Positions 27,829 through 37,053 of a DNA stretch of 64,000 bases are shown in pieces (position 1 is the stretch's first letter; each line of letters begins with the position of its first letter). The translations under genes and the position numbers were made by a program. The DNA lies in assembly GCA_013216015.1 (NCBI GenBank), contig JABSOI010000016.1:1-64000 (forward strand). The letters are read 5' to 3'. The stretch comes from Alteromonadaceae bacterium (GTDB lineage Bacteria > Pseudomonadota > Gammaproteobacteria > Enterobacterales > Alteromonadaceae). The notes beneath the pieces were generated by a model. It had not been told where the DNA came from. It was given only the letters and a program-made list of their open reading frames with translations, and did no database searches.

Positions 27829-28692
27829 ATGAAAAAATTAACTTTTGTCTTTGGGCTAATGCTTTTTGGTGCGTTAGCATCTGCAGATGGTTTTTCTGAT
27901 GTGAAAATTACAGTTCATCCTGCTGGGGGTGATGTTTACATGTTACAAGGTGCTGGTGGAAATATGGGCGTTTTGGCAACTGAAGATGGCTTGCTGCTGG
28001 TAGATGACCAATTTGAACCTCTCGCCAAGAAAATTGAACAAGCGATGAAAGGGCTGGTTGATAAAGAGTTGAAGTATATAGTTAATACTCACTTACATGA
28101 TGATCACACAGGAAGTAACAGCTACTTTTCACATAAAGCACCAATATTTGCTCATGAAAATGTTAGAAAAAGATTAAGTGCAGGTCTTGCTGATAAAACA
28201 TCAACAAACAGTCATGTCTCTTTGCCAGTTGTGACCTATAAAGATGGTGTTAGTATATTTTTAAATAACGAGCAGATTAAATTAACGCATTTACCAAGTG
28301 GTCATACTGATGGCGATACCATTGTTTATTTCAAAAATGCCAATGTATTACATACAGGTGATTTGTTTTTTGAAATAGGTTTTCCTTATATTGATTTAAA
28401 ACAGGGCGGTACGGTAAAAGGATATTTGAACAATGTAAATTATATGATTAATACCTTTCCCGATAATGTGACTATTATTCCAGGCCACGGAAAATTAACC
28501 AATAAAAAACGCTTAAAAGAATTTGCTACTATGATCAGTGACAGCATGAAACTAGTGAGCAAAGCATTATCGCAAGGTAAAACGGAAGCAGAAATATTAA
28601 CGCTTGGTGTTGAACCGCATTATAAAAAATGGACGTGGAGTTTTATTAATGAAGAGCGTTGGTTGAAAACTTTAATTGCCGACTTAAAATAG
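27829..28692 (+). CDS. Exported metallo-beta-lactamase-fold hydrolase
   Basis: A 287-residue protein with a signal peptide (KKLTFVFGLMLFGALASA). The binuclear zinc site is complete: H88-L-H90-D-D92-H93, SGHTDGDT, HTGDLF and a C-terminal PGHG. Such periplasmic MBL-fold enzymes range from lactonases to cyclases, and the substrate cannot be told from sequence. It follows the copper/PepSY genes in the same direction but has its own leader with AAGGA before the ATG, so it may be separately transcribed. Confidence 0.88.
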   Translation: MKKLTFVFGLMLFGALASADGFSDVKITVHPAGGDVYMLQGAGGNMGVLATEDGLLLVDDQFEPLAKKIEQAMKGLVDKELKYIVNTHLHDDHTGSNSYFSHKAPIFAHENVRKRLSAGLADKTSTNSHVSLPVVTYKDGVSIFLNNEQIKLTHLPSGHTDGDTIVYFKNANVLHTGDLFFEIGFPYIDLKQGGTVKGYLNNVNYMINTFPDNVTIIPGHGKLTNKKRLKEFATMISDSMKLVSKALSQGKTEAEILTLGVEPHYKKWTWSFINEERWLKTLIADLK

Positions 28693-28843
28693 TTGAGCAG
28701 ATATTATTGGTGTCATTTCGTGAGGTTTGTTTTTGTTTGATATAGTTATCTTTTTTGTGTGTATTTTTTGAACAGATTTCTTGTAAGATGTTTTTCACAG
28801 GAATTTTTTAAATAAAAATATAATGTTTAAAAGGAATTGAAAA

Positions 28844-29209
28844 ATGAAAAATAAAATATTCAAACTTGGTTGTGTTTTAGCATTACTATTGTCAGGTCAG
28901 GCATATTCAGAAACTATGCAGTGTTATGTTGATACTTTTGCATATGATTATTACAGTGATAACTACTGTGATAATTCGGCTAACCAAAGATCAACAACAG
29001 CAACATATAAATTAATAAATCATTCTCAGACGATTGACTCTGTAACTTGATCAGGAAGTAATACTTCATCTTGCTTTGGTAATACATGTACCGTATCTAT
29101 TAGTTGGTATTAGTAAAAGACAGTTTGTGCGGATAAAATTAATTAGTCTGATTATACATGGGTTGATGTTGATATTTGCGCTACGGCTGAATATGAAGGC
29201 CCATTTTAA
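28844..29209 (+). pseudogene. Secreted Cys-containing small protein with four in-frame stops
   Basis: From ATG 28844 a signal peptide (KIFKLGCVLALLLSGQAYS) leads into a tyrosine- and cysteine-containing domain (ETMQCYVDTFAYDYYSDNY). One frame of 121 codons keeps protein character to TAA at 29207, including CFGNTCTVSISWY and DYTWVDVDICATAEYEGPF. It is cut by TGA at 29048, TAG at 29111, TAA at 29114 and TAG at 29144. No frameshift is needed. A good terminator follows. I do not recognise the family. The first 68 residues could still be made. Confidence 0.65.
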
Positions 29210-29218
29210 AGTTGTTAA

Positions 29219-29254
29219 TAGCCCTGATTGAGTCATTTAATTAGGGCTTTTTTT
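29219..29254 (+). terminator. Rho-independent terminator after the secreted-protein relic
   Basis: AGCCCT (29220-29225) pairs with AGGGCT (29243-29248), extended by A-T and G-T pairs, and is followed by TTTTTTT. Confidence 0.8.
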
Positions 29255-29388
29255 AAGCTGGTTTTGAATTTGATCAATTTTGACTTGTTTGCTCTAAGTA
29301 TCATTGTAAAATCTTTTAGTTGTGATTAAAGTGGCCTGTTAATAAATAAACAGTAAGTCAATAAATAGCAAAATAATTTGGAAAAGCC

Positions 29389-29856
29389 ATGTCAGAATAT
29401 ACAGCTTCGATTTTGTGGAAACGGGCAACCGACGAAAAATATAGTGATGGTAAATACAGTAGAGCTCATCAGTGGCAATTTGATGGTGGGGCATCTATCG
29501 CGGCATCTTCATCACCACAAATCGTTCCTCTTCCTTATTCACTTGAAGAAAATGTTGATCCTGAAGAAGCTTTTATTGCTTCATTATCTAGTTGCCATAT
29601 GCTTTTCTTTTTATCAATAGCAGCTAAAAAACGGTTTGTAATTGATCAGTATGTCGATCATGCCATAGGCGTAATTAGTGAAGGCAGTGATGGAAAAATG
29701 AGCATGACAAAAGTAACACTCAGACCACATATTAGGTTTTCAGGAGAAAGACAACCCTCTATCGAACAACTTGAAAAAATGCATCATCAGTCTCATGATC
29801 AATGTTTTATTGCAAATTCAGTTAAAACTGAGGTTGTTACTGAAATCATTACTTAA
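29389..29856 (+). CDS. OsmC-family peroxiredoxin-like protein
   Basis: A 155-residue cytoplasmic protein of the OsmC/Ohr superfamily. The two redox cysteines are C69 (LSSCHM, at the head of the long central helix) and C139 (HDQCFIANS). Family members reduce organic hydroperoxides using these thiols. The N-terminal strand-rich part includes HQWQFDGGASI. It is a single gene after a terminator, and no OhrR-type regulator is adjacent. The OsmC versus Ohr subgroup is not settled here. Confidence 0.9.
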   Translation: MSEYTASILWKRATDEKYSDGKYSRAHQWQFDGGASIAASSSPQIVPLPYSLEENVDPEEAFIASLSSCHMLFFLSIAAKKRFVIDQYVDHAIGVISEGSDGKMSMTKVTLRPHIRFSGERQPSIEQLEKMHHQSHDQCFIANSVKTEVVTEIIT

Positions 29857-30241
29857 CAAAATATTAATGCAAGTTATGAGTGAAAAATATTAACAATTAG
29901 CGCTAATGCGTGCTTCCATTACTAAAGTCGATACGACACCTTTTATCCTGGCATTTTCGAAACGTGTACCCCTATCCAAAATTCGTGGTCAGGATAGATA
30001 TCCGTTTTGCGTATTTTCAGTTCAGCACCACCAACGAGCTCACTTATTTGTAATGCAGTGATGGAATATATTTAAAAAGAGTAAACAGGCGATTCTACCT
30101 AAAAATATCATGAATTTTCCATTTTTTACTGGTAAAGGTGTAGATATATTGAAATAACTACACTACCTATACCTAGATGGGATTTCAAAGTTACTTTTGT
30201 CCTGATATAATATGTTACTAAATTTAGCTATTGATGTAATT
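29857..30241. other. Intergenic region, no gene seen
   Basis: No coding sequence is supported. A weak inverted pair, GGTGTAG near 30138 with CTACACTACC near 30162, lies upstream of the small hypothetical gene. Confidence 0.45.
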
Positions 30242-30439
30242 ATGCGGATTAAATTAACTAAAGATCTATCACAATTTTCAGACGACAGTTGTCAAGTTGG
30301 AAAAGAATTCGATGCAATATATGTTGCCCCTCGTTCTACAACAGTAGAATTTGAAACTGATTCAGGGAGTCGCTTTAGAGCATTTCATTATGAATATGAA
30401 TTAGTAGAAACAGCAGGTGATGAATCTACCATTAGTTAG
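30242..30439 (+). CDS. Small conserved-looking hypothetical protein
   Basis: 65 residues from ATG 30242 (MRIKLTKDLSQFSD); an in-frame ATG at 30212 would add ten hydrophobic residues and is less convincing. The middle is strand-rich and polar (VEFETDSGSRFRAFHYEYELVE), consistent with a small beta-barrel. I do not recognise the family. The codon pattern resembles neighbouring genes. It stands alone. Confidence 0.5.
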   Translation: MRIKLTKDLSQFSDDSCQVGKEFDAIYVAPRSTTVEFETDSGSRFRAFHYEYELVETAGDESTIS

Positions 30440-30672
30440 ATTCAAATCACCAAACTGCATACCTGAATATATTTAAATAGGCGGCAGTTAAATGCAAGCC
30501 CGTGTGTCTTTGTTGATGCGTTTGCTGAGACATGCAATTAGACACACAGTAGTGTAACCTTAGAAGCAAAACGGTAAGTACCGTTCTGTTTCATGGGTGC
30601 TATTGTCTGGTTGCTTATTTTTAACCGGAACTGTTTACTTGTGCAGTTTACTCTGCGAATCACCCGTTAATA

Positions 30673-31095
30673 TTACATATCATAACTATTGCGTTCTTCT
30701 GGTATATCACTTAAATATTCCACGAATTCTACTTCGTAACCATCAGGATCTATGAAATACGCATTTTTTCTATAGGTTGACTCAGCCCCATCTTTGTCCA
30801 CTTCGAATCCTGCTGCGGCTAACCTGTTTATTACCGAGTCAAGTTTGTTAGTAACGAAGGCTAAATGGCTAAGCCCAACTTGATGACCCGTAAGATCTCT
30901 ATTTTCACCTACGCCATTATCATTAAAAGTCAGATATTGATAATGATCACCAAAATGAACCCAGTTTCTTGCTTTTCCATGCCATGAGCCTTCACCGCCA
31001 CCACGTACACCCCAGTGAGGAAACGCAGCCTGATAAAATTTAAGTGTGCTGGGAATGTCGCTTACAACAAGGTTGAGGTGTTCTAAATACATCAT
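30673..31095 (-). CDS. VOC-family (glyoxalase/dioxygenase-fold) protein
   Basis: A 140-residue protein with the paired beta-alpha-beta-beta-beta modules of the vicinal-oxygen-chelate fold. It starts LEHLNLVVSDIPSTLKFYQ, has LSHLAFVTNKLDSVINRL in the middle, and ends NAYFIDPDGYEVEFVEYL. Metal ligands would be the first-strand histidine (H6), the LSHLAF histidine and the final VEFVE glutamate. Substrate unknown. AAGGAT precedes the ATG on the minus strand. Confidence 0.88.
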   Translation of the reverse strand: MMYLEHLNLVVSDIPSTLKFYQAAFPHWGVRGGGEGSWHGKARNWVHFGDHYQYLTFNDNGVGENRDLTGHQVGLSHLAFVTNKLDSVINRLAAAGFEVDKDGAESTYRKNAYFIDPDGYEVEFVEYLSDIPEERNSYDM

Positions 31096-31445
31096 GATAT
31101 ATCCTTATGATATTAATATTAATTAATATCTTTTTTAAGTTGTTTTTAAATTGTTTTTTGTAATTGAATAGAGGATAAAACCTAAACCACACTTTAGGTA
31201 AAGGTTTATTTGTTTTTATTTTTCATTACATTACTAAATGGATATATGAAAGGAATAGGTGGGAGTTAATGACTATAAAAATTATTTTAAATTTAATATA
31301 AACTTTTTTGAACTATTTGGAATAGTCAGGCTCTTACTTTACGAGATGTTTATTTCCCTGAGTGTTTCATGTTTTATAGCGCGTTTTCTTAACGCGTTTT
31401 TTTTTGCCCAAAATTTATTTTGTTCATGCTTATTCTAAATACAAC
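31096..31445. other. Intergenic region, no gene seen
   Basis: Strongly AT-rich leader side of the VOC gene. No coding sequence or clear repeat is supported. Confidence 0.45.
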
Positions 31446-31566
31446 CTTAGATTCAACTAATATACCCAAACTATTTGGATATAGCCGTTTCTTGACTTGC
31501 CCAATCCTGCATTTCCAAGTGGTTTGGGTATAAAGTAAGAGGAGTCTTACTGACCATAATCTAAGG
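31446..31566. repeat. Nested palindromic repeat with a TATACCC hairpin
   Basis: CTTAGATT (31446-31453) pairs with AATCTAAG (31559-31566). Inside, TATACCCAAAC (31461-31471) pairs exactly with GTTTGGGTATA (31522-31532). The interior GCATTTCCAAGT is shared with the copy at 41311-41322. The stretch CTTAGATTCAACTAATA recurs near 53892. Confidence 0.75.
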
Positions 31567-31647
31567 CTATATATCTAAATACTAATACCTCTGGAAGTTT
31601 ATTTTCTGGTAAACCGGCTGTTCTCCCAATATATTGATTTTATGTTA

Positions 31648-31804
31648 TACCCGTGGTCATTCAAAATGCGGGAATTTGAGGTGAATTTGAAAGTTTATCT
31701 AAAAGGCGCTTGATTGAGCAATAGCGGGCTATTGGGATTGAAAGCAACGTAGTAGATAATCTTTTAAAACGCTTCAAAACCTGCATTTTGAATGATTACG
31801 GGTA
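31648..31804. mobile_element. 157-bp non-autonomous element, second full copy
   Basis: Same length as, and nearly the same sequence in reverse orientation as, the element at 25163-25319, again flanked by TA on each side (31646-31647 and 31805-31806). It sits 5 bases from a hairpin after the NhaC-type gene. Confidence 0.88.
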
Positions 31805-31809
31805 TATAC

Positions 31810-31835
31810 CCAGTTCCACTACCTAGTGGAACTGG
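31810..31835 (-). terminator. Hairpin after the NhaC-type antiporter gene
   Basis: CCAGTTCCACT (31810-31820) and AGTGGAACTGG (31825-31835) form an 11-bp perfect stem with a 4-base loop, 14 bases after the stop. There is no T-tract on the minus strand because the mobile element begins right after the hairpin. The insertion may have removed a T-tract or taken over termination. Confidence 0.6.
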
Positions 31836-31849
31836 TTTGAGTTTATACG

Positions 31850-33574
31850 CTAAGCAAAAAAGTAAACGGTTAATGTCCATAATATAGCAGCAAGACTTGC
31901 TGCAAGTGTAGCTGGTACTAATTGTGATTTCACATGGTCCATAAGATCACAACCTGTGGTCATAGCACTTAGTATCGTCGTATCTGAAATTGGTGAGCAT
32001 TGATCACCGTAAACACTGCCATTAAGTACAGTGGCAAAACATACCATCATAAATAATTCAGGATGTGCCAGCCCTTGTGACTGAGCTATGGCCCAGGCAA
32101 GAGGCATAGCTAATGGAAATGCAATCGCATAGGTTCCCCAGCTGGTACCGGTAGAAAAAGCAATTACCATAGTGATCAGCTGAAGTATTACAGGCAACAG
32201 CCAAAATGGTAATTGTTCGCCAAGTTGTGATACTAAAAATAAGCCACCACCAATTTCTTTACTGATACTGCCAATGATCACTGCCAGCATAAGAATAATA
32301 GAAGCAACCACAACACCTTTAAGGCCATTACCGAAACCTTCAATTAAATTGGCTAATGACATGCCTTTTGCTAAAGCTATAAAAGCTGATAACAGTAACG
32401 CGGTCCCAAATGCCCAATTAATTTGGGGTGAGCCGCTTATAATAAAAGTGGTCACTGCGATTGTAATTAAAGTTACCAGCGGTAAAATAAACTCTAAAAC
32501 ATGAGATTTATATCCTTCAGGCACATCACATGTTTGTAACTCTTTTGCACTAAGGGGAGATGCATTTGGTGCATCTAACTGTCCAGTAGCAGCTGCCCTT
32601 TCATGCGCATCACGAATACGTTTACCAGAAAATTTGGTGATGTTGAGGCTTAAGAGTAAGGTACCGATAACAGCTAAAATGCCATAAAAACTAAAAGGTA
32701 TACTGCTGAAAAAGAATTTTAATCTATCTGATTCTGTGGCTAGAAAAGACACACCAGGCACAAAAATAAGCGCCTGTATATAAGCGGGCCAAGCATTGAA
32801 AGCAATTACGGAAGCAATTGGAGAAGCCGTTGAGTCGACAATATAGCTCATTTCTTCATGACTCACTTTTGCTTTATCTGCCAGCGGACGAACAGTAGTA
32901 CCTACTAACACTGTACTCATGGTACCACCTTGAAAGAATAATACCCCCAAAAACCAGGAAACGAGTTTAGCTGATTTTTGTCCTTTAACAAAATGTTCGG
33001 TCATATAACGAGCAAAAGCTTGAGCGGCACCTGTTTTTGTCCATACACCTAATAAACCGCCGAGCAACCATAAATATAATAAAATAAGGGTCGCCGTACC
33101 TTCCTTTGCTAAATTCGGAATAATAACTTTATCGGTTAAGTCATAACGTCCGAGCATAATAGCCCCGACCACAATACCACTGAATAAAGCCGTTAAAGGT
33201 TCGCGCGTGGTCAAACAAAGTGCAATGGTGATGAGCGCGGGTAGTAAAGACCATAGTCCGAAATGAAAAGCAGGTTTAAGTAATTTTAGTTGCTGTTCAG
33301 CGTCAGTTACCCATTGTTGGTCTAGTTCTGGTTTATGCTGAACTGCATTTAAGTTCTGTTGATTTATAAGTGAATTTTCATAGGGAACAACTTCAGATAT
33401 GACAATTTCTTTCCCTTTGTATTTGTAAGCAAGAGCTCCGGAATCAGTCGTGTAAGTATCATAAATATAGCTTTGTTCTAACCATGTCTGTTCAACATAA
33501 TAATTAACATACAGTGCTGAGCAGAGGCCAAATATTAAAATAAGTAGGGCGAGAAAGTTGTTGTTAGCTTGCAT
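31850..33574 (-). CDS. NhaC-family Na+/H+ antiporter
   Basis: A 574-residue inner-membrane protein with at least twelve hydrophobic segments and an N-terminal exported loop of about 90 residues after the first helix. The family core shows [65 protein letters not shown] and [15 protein letters not shown], typical of NhaC/MleN-type antiporters. Sodium-proton or substrate-sodium exchange suits a marine bacterium; the exact substrate is not determinable. It is a single gene with a hairpin after it. Confidence 0.88.
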   Translation of the reverse strand: MQANNNFLALLILIFGLCSALYVNYYVEQTWLEQSYIYDTYTTDSGALAYKYKGKEIVISEVVPYENSLINQQNLNAVQHKPELDQQWVTDAEQQLKLLKPAFHFGLWSLLPALITIALCLTTREPLTALFSGIVVGAIMLGRYDLTDKVIIPNLAKEGTATLILLYLWLLGGLLGVWTKTGAAQAFARYMTEHFVKGQKSAKLVSWFLGVLFFQGGTMSTVLVGTTVRPLADKAKVSHEEMSYIVDSTASPIASVIAFNAWPAYIQALIFVPGVSFLATESDRLKFFFSSIPFSFYGILAVIGTLLLSLNITKFSGKRIRDAHERAAATGQLDAPNASPLSAKELQTCDVPEGYKSHVLEFILPLVTLITIAVTTFIISGSPQINWAFGTALLLSAFIALAKGMSLANLIEGFGNGLKGVVVASIILMLAVIIGSISKEIGGGLFLVSQLGEQLPFWLLPVILQLITMVIAFSTGTSWGTYAIAFPLAMPLAWAIAQSQGLAHPELFMMVCFATVLNGSVYGDQCSPISDTTILSAMTTGCDLMDHVKSQLVPATLAASLAAILWTLTVYFFA

Positions 33575-33786
33575 TTAAATTCAATCCTATTGTTTAGAAG
33601 TATTATCTATTCAAAAATTAAAATTTATCAATTCATTTTTATACTACACCTAAAACATTTTGGAAAAGTAGTTTCAGCACTATGTTATACCATCAGGTTT
33701 TACTGGAGGGGAATTAAGTATTAATATTTTATCTTATCTATAGATAAAAGATATAAGAGAAAGGTGAGAAAAGGGTATAAATAAAA

Positions 33787-33822
33787 AAAGCACTGAAGTT
33801 AGTTTCAATGCGTTGTTTTTTT
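33787..33822 (-). terminator. Terminator after the dUTPase gene
   Basis: On the minus strand GCATTGAAA pairs with CTTCAGTGC (one G-T pair), followed by seven Ts. It lies about 25 bases after the stop. Confidence 0.7.
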
Positions 33823-33845
33823 TCATATTTAAAATGCGATTGGTA

Positions 33846-34475
33846 TTAGCTCGGATATTTTTCTTCTAATGCTTTATATAATTGTTGCTGAAAATCACCT
33901 GCACTTGTATCTAAAGTATTTACCAAAGTAGCTAATATTTCGTTATCTTCTTCGCCATTCCAAATTTTGATGTAAGAGCCATCTTTATAGCCATGATCCT
34001 GACGGAAAAAGTTTAGTGTGTTCTTTCCAACGTATTGACGGAAAAGTTCATTAAGATCCATGCTCATCAATCGCATGCAGTCAGCTAAAGCAATCGCATC
34101 AAAGGTTTTGTTGCTTACAGCAGCTGATGCAAGATTTTCCAATGCAATTTTAAAATCACTTTCGTCGGAACTTCTGGTTAACTCAGAAGCAAGCTCATCA
34201 ATAATTTCATCAATGTTGTCATTCGCCATTAAACGTAAACTTAGTCCGAAATGAAAAATATCCACTAACTCTAATTGTACCTGAGCAATATCAATTTTCT
34301 GGTGTTTCCACCATTTCCAACCATGATGATCAAGCATTTCAGCACATTCGACCCAAATAGCCCGATACCATTCATAGTTGTTTACACGCCATGTTTCACT
34401 CACACGAGAATTCATTGCATTTTGCATGGTTAACATTTGACTTATCTGGTTCTTTGCGGTGGATATTTCGCTCAT
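33846..34475 (-). CDS. Dimeric dUTP diphosphatase (all-alpha, dUTPase_2/MazG-like)
   Basis: A 209-residue all-helical NTP pyrophosphatase that removes dUTP and supplies dUMP. The paired metal motifs are WVECAEMLDHHGWKWWKHQ (ExxE) near residue 45 and LELVDIFHFGLS (ExxD) near residue 70. This is the dimeric type, unrelated to trimeric Dut; its presence in gammaproteobacteria is patchy. Single gene with its own terminator. Confidence 0.88.
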   Translation of the reverse strand: MSEISTAKNQISQMLTMQNAMNSRVSETWRVNNYEWYRAIWVECAEMLDHHGWKWWKHQKIDIAQVQLELVDIFHFGLSLRLMANDNIDEIIDELASELTRSSDESDFKIALENLASAAVSNKTFDAIALADCMRLMSMDLNELFRQYVGKNTLNFFRQDHGYKDGSYIKIWNGEEDNEILATLVNTLDTSAGDFQQQLYKALEEKYPS

Positions 34476-34673
34476 GGAATTCTCTAAAAGTTAATAATAT
34501 AATTTTTATGTCACATAGTGTGCCGTAGTAGCTATCAACAGACAAGTATGAAGTTTATTAAAAATTGATTATCCATGTGAAAATACTATATATTGTTACT
34601 AAGTTGATTTTATAAATTAGACTGACTTATATGAAGAATATAAGCATGAAGATTACAGCACGAAGAGTACAGT

Positions 34674-35009
34674 ATGAATAGTAAAGTATCGCAAGAAATT
34701 CAAGATGAAGCTTTAGCCGTTGCTAAAGCAACTCAAAAACAGGGGCAGAGCAAAGAGCAGACGAAGCTGATTGCTAAAGGTATTGAAAAAGGGATCAGTG
34801 AATTTAAAAAACAACAAAAAATTAAAGTTAGAGATAGAGATAAGCAGCGTAAGCAAAAAGAAAAAAGTAACTTACAATCGCAATCTTCTTTAGTAGAGCA
34901 AGAAGGAGTAAATAAAGCGGAAGTATCAACAGTTAAATTGAATAAATATTTTCCTTGGTTGCTCTTGGCGTTAAGTTGGGCGGGTTTTGTTTTATATAAT
35001 TTTAAATAA
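34674..35009 (+). CDS. DUF2956 small membrane-anchored protein
   Basis: A 111-residue protein. The N-terminal part is strongly basic and helical (KEQTKLIAKGIEKGISEFKK, then a Lys/Arg-rich coil). It ends in a single membrane helix (FPWLLLALSWAGFVLYNF). The pattern matches DUF2956, found in Alteromonadales and Vibrionales; function unknown. A tail-anchored topology with a cytoplasmic basic arm is expected. It is divergent from the dUTPase gene. Confidence 0.82.
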   Translation: MNSKVSQEIQDEALAVAKATQKQGQSKEQTKLIAKGIEKGISEFKKQQKIKVRDRDKQRKQKEKSNLQSQSSLVEQEGVNKAEVSTVKLNKYFPWLLLALSWAGFVLYNFK

Positions 35010-35165
35010 CATGACTTCAGTTGTATTCGAAAGCTCGTCCAGTCGTAGTTATATAGGTTTATAGGTTTATAATTAAGAGCCAATGCCAATTGGTATTAGA
35101 AAAAGATAGATATTTTGTAATATCTATCTGTTCTTTTGAGTCAATGCGCTAGGATAAACTTATTT

Positions 35166-35602
35166 AACCTGAATTCGGGATAATGAGTACTTGGTAGTCA
35201 TGTAAAATCAATATGTTAATAGATGAGAAGAATGTAATCCATACTATTTAGTGCCAGAACGGAAAAGCCACAACCCTTGTTATATATGGGCTGTAGCCAT
35301 TAATTCAAAACGAAGATTTAAGCTAACCAGTCGATATTGATGGAAATGTAACCGTTTTTTGGGTTTTTAGCCAAAAAAAAGAAAATCTTCGTTTTTAAAA
35401 TAAGCTTGAACGCCCCGTAGAATACAGCTTTCAGTATTTCCGTTCAGGCACTATTTAAGATGTTTGATACTCAATCAATGCTTCATTTTTTTGATTATCA
35501 AGGCAAAACAATGATTAGTAGCTGGCTATTTATTATTGTTTTAACGCAGAGAATCGGAAAAATGAAGTGTTGAGCAAGTGCTGCTTATCCCGAATTCAGG
35601 TT
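35166..35602. mobile_element. 437-bp fold-back element with 18-bp terminal inverted repeats
   Basis: AACCTGAATTCGGGATAA (35166-35183) and its exact complement (35585-35602) form the ends, flanked by ATTT on both sides (35162-35165 and 35603-35606), a 4-bp target duplication. Two further stems are nested inside: 35250-35265 with 35437-35452 (15 of 16 paired) and 35307-35319 with 35383-35395 (13 of 13, AAAACGAAGATTT). No coding frame. It is a non-autonomous element capable of a very long hairpin; the mobilising transposase is not in the window. Confidence 0.82.
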
Positions 35603-35610
35603 ATTTAATG

Positions 35611-35768
35611 ATACCATTCGCATTAAATAAATGATCAATATTCAATGATTAGTGCATGGATGCACTAATGCAGCGAAGGCATGGATGCCTAAGAGCTGCC
35701 ATGTCGGCAACGCAGCTAGTGGTTTTAGACTATTTGAAGATGATCACTTATTTAGTGCGATTGGTATT
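35611..35768. repeat. 158-bp inverted-repeat element before the FabH-like gene
   Basis: ATACCATTCGCATTAAATAA at the left is answered on the right by the complement of ATACCAATCGCACTAAATAA, about 27 bp with a few mismatches. The interior has two short hairpins (GTGCATGGATGCAC; GGCATGGATGCC). A related end, GCGATTGGTATTA, also occurs at about 33837-33849 next to the dUTPase stop. Degraded MITE-like family; the 437-bp element abuts it. Confidence 0.65.
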
Positions 35769-35783
35769 AGTTGGATATAAACA

Positions 35784-36902
35784 TTAAACATGCTCAATAA
35801 TCAAACAACCTGCAGAATAACCCGCGCCAAAAGAACAAATTATCGCTTTATCGCCTGATTTCATATCGTCATGAAAGCGATGAAAAGCGATAATAGAACC
35901 TGCAGATGCCGTATTAGCGAATTCATCTAAAATGATAGGCGCTTCATTTTCTTGTGGTTCCCTGCCCAGAATTTTTTTCGCGATAAAGGTATTCATATTA
36001 ATGTTGGCTTGATGTAAAAACAGTCGTGTTAGATCTTTGGCTTCAATTCCAGCTTCTGCTAATTGCTCATAAATTAAAGTACTAACCATAGGTAAAACTT
36101 CTTTAAATACTTTACGCCCTTGTTGAACAAACAGTTTGTCCGCATCAAACATAGTGTCTTCAGAGCAGCGATTAGTATGTCCAAAATTACTGCGGATATT
36201 ATTTGAAAACGTTGTCATTGGTTTTTGCGTTAACAGCTTAAAACAATGATTGCCTGTTGCAGTTTCTTCCTTTTCAACAACAACGGCAGTGGCGACATCG
36301 CCAAAAATAAAATGGCTATCACGATCACGAAAATTAATTTGTGGGGAGGTCCATTCAGGGCTGATAACCAGTACTGTTTTAGCCGTACCGCCCCGTACCG
36401 CATTAGCAGCATTCATAATGCCAAAAGTAGCAGATGAACAGGCAACTAACATATCAAAAGCCCAGCCACCGCAACCAAGCTCTTTTTGCACTTCAATGGC
36501 AATAGCCGGATAGGCACGTTGTGTGTAAGAGCAGGCAACAATAATCAGATCGATATCCTGTGCTGTTTTATTCGCAGCTTTCATTGCTTGTTTTGCTGCC
36601 GCCAAGGCCATTTCAGCTTGCACCGAAACTTCTTCGTCAGGGCGTTCTGGTATTAGTGGCATCATTATGTTTGGATCTAAAGCTCCGTCTTTATACATGA
36701 CATAGCGGCTTTTGATACCTGAGGCTTTTTCAATAAAATCGCTTGAGGAAGGTTTAAGTGCTTCTACGTCACCAGCTTCGATAGCTTTTTGATTTTCTAT
36801 ATTGAATTTAGTGACGAATTGGTTAAAACCATTAACCAGTTCATCATTTGAAATACTTTGTGGTGGGATAAATAGGCCTGAACCACTAATTACTATTGAC
36901 AT
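35784..36902 (-). CDS. FabH-like beta-ketoacyl-ACP synthase III family protein
   Basis: A 372-residue thiolase-fold enzyme, longer than typical FabH (about 320). The catalytic triad is visible: Cys in VACSSATFG, His in LFLHQANINMN, Asn in FANTASAGSIIAF. An insertion of about 40 residues near the start (VEALKPSSSDFIEKASGIKSRYVM) sets it apart from housekeeping FabH. It would condense an acyl-CoA or acyl-ACP primer with malonyl-ACP. It lies close to a GlxA-type regulator and FabY, both condensing enzymes of fatty-acid initiation, so the three may form one lipid-related group. Its exact substrate is unknown. Confidence 0.82.
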   Translation of the reverse strand: MSIVISGSGLFIPPQSISNDELVNGFNQFVTKFNIENQKAIEAGDVEALKPSSSDFIEKASGIKSRYVMYKDGALDPNIMMPLIPERPDEEVSVQAEMALAAAKQAMKAANKTAQDIDLIIVACSYTQRAYPAIAIEVQKELGCGGWAFDMLVACSSATFGIMNAANAVRGGTAKTVLVISPEWTSPQINFRDRDSHFIFGDVATAVVVEKEETATGNHCFKLLTQKPMTTFSNNIRSNFGHTNRCSEDTMFDADKLFVQQGRKVFKEVLPMVSTLIYEQLAEAGIEAKDLTRLFLHQANINMNTFIAKKILGREPQENEAPIILDEFANTASAGSIIAFHRFHDDMKSGDKAIICSFGAGYSAGCLIIEHV

Positions 36903-37053
36903 TGATGGTACTCCAACCGATATTTATATAATTTATTAGACCACATTAACATAAAAGCCCTTATATTTTACTAATAAATTTTAGCAACATCAGGAATATC
37001 TTTTACATTCTCTCATTCTATAAATATATTAAGCCTGTTGGTTTTTTGAAAAC

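Noticed and set aside
28844-29050. A complete 68-residue secreted protein gene
   Set aside because: Protein-like sequence continues in the same frame to 29207, so the frame was treated as a pseudogene; the short form stays possible.
25697-29209. Programmed recoding of TAG (amber as a sense codon)
   Set aside because: The affected genes share no context signal, the broken set also includes TGA, TAA, frameshifts and an insertion, and core genes in the window show no internal TAG. Decay is simpler.
29378-29620. Plus-strand 80-codon frame overlapping the OsmC gene start
   Set aside because: OsmC is recognised over its full length in the other frame, with both cysteines.
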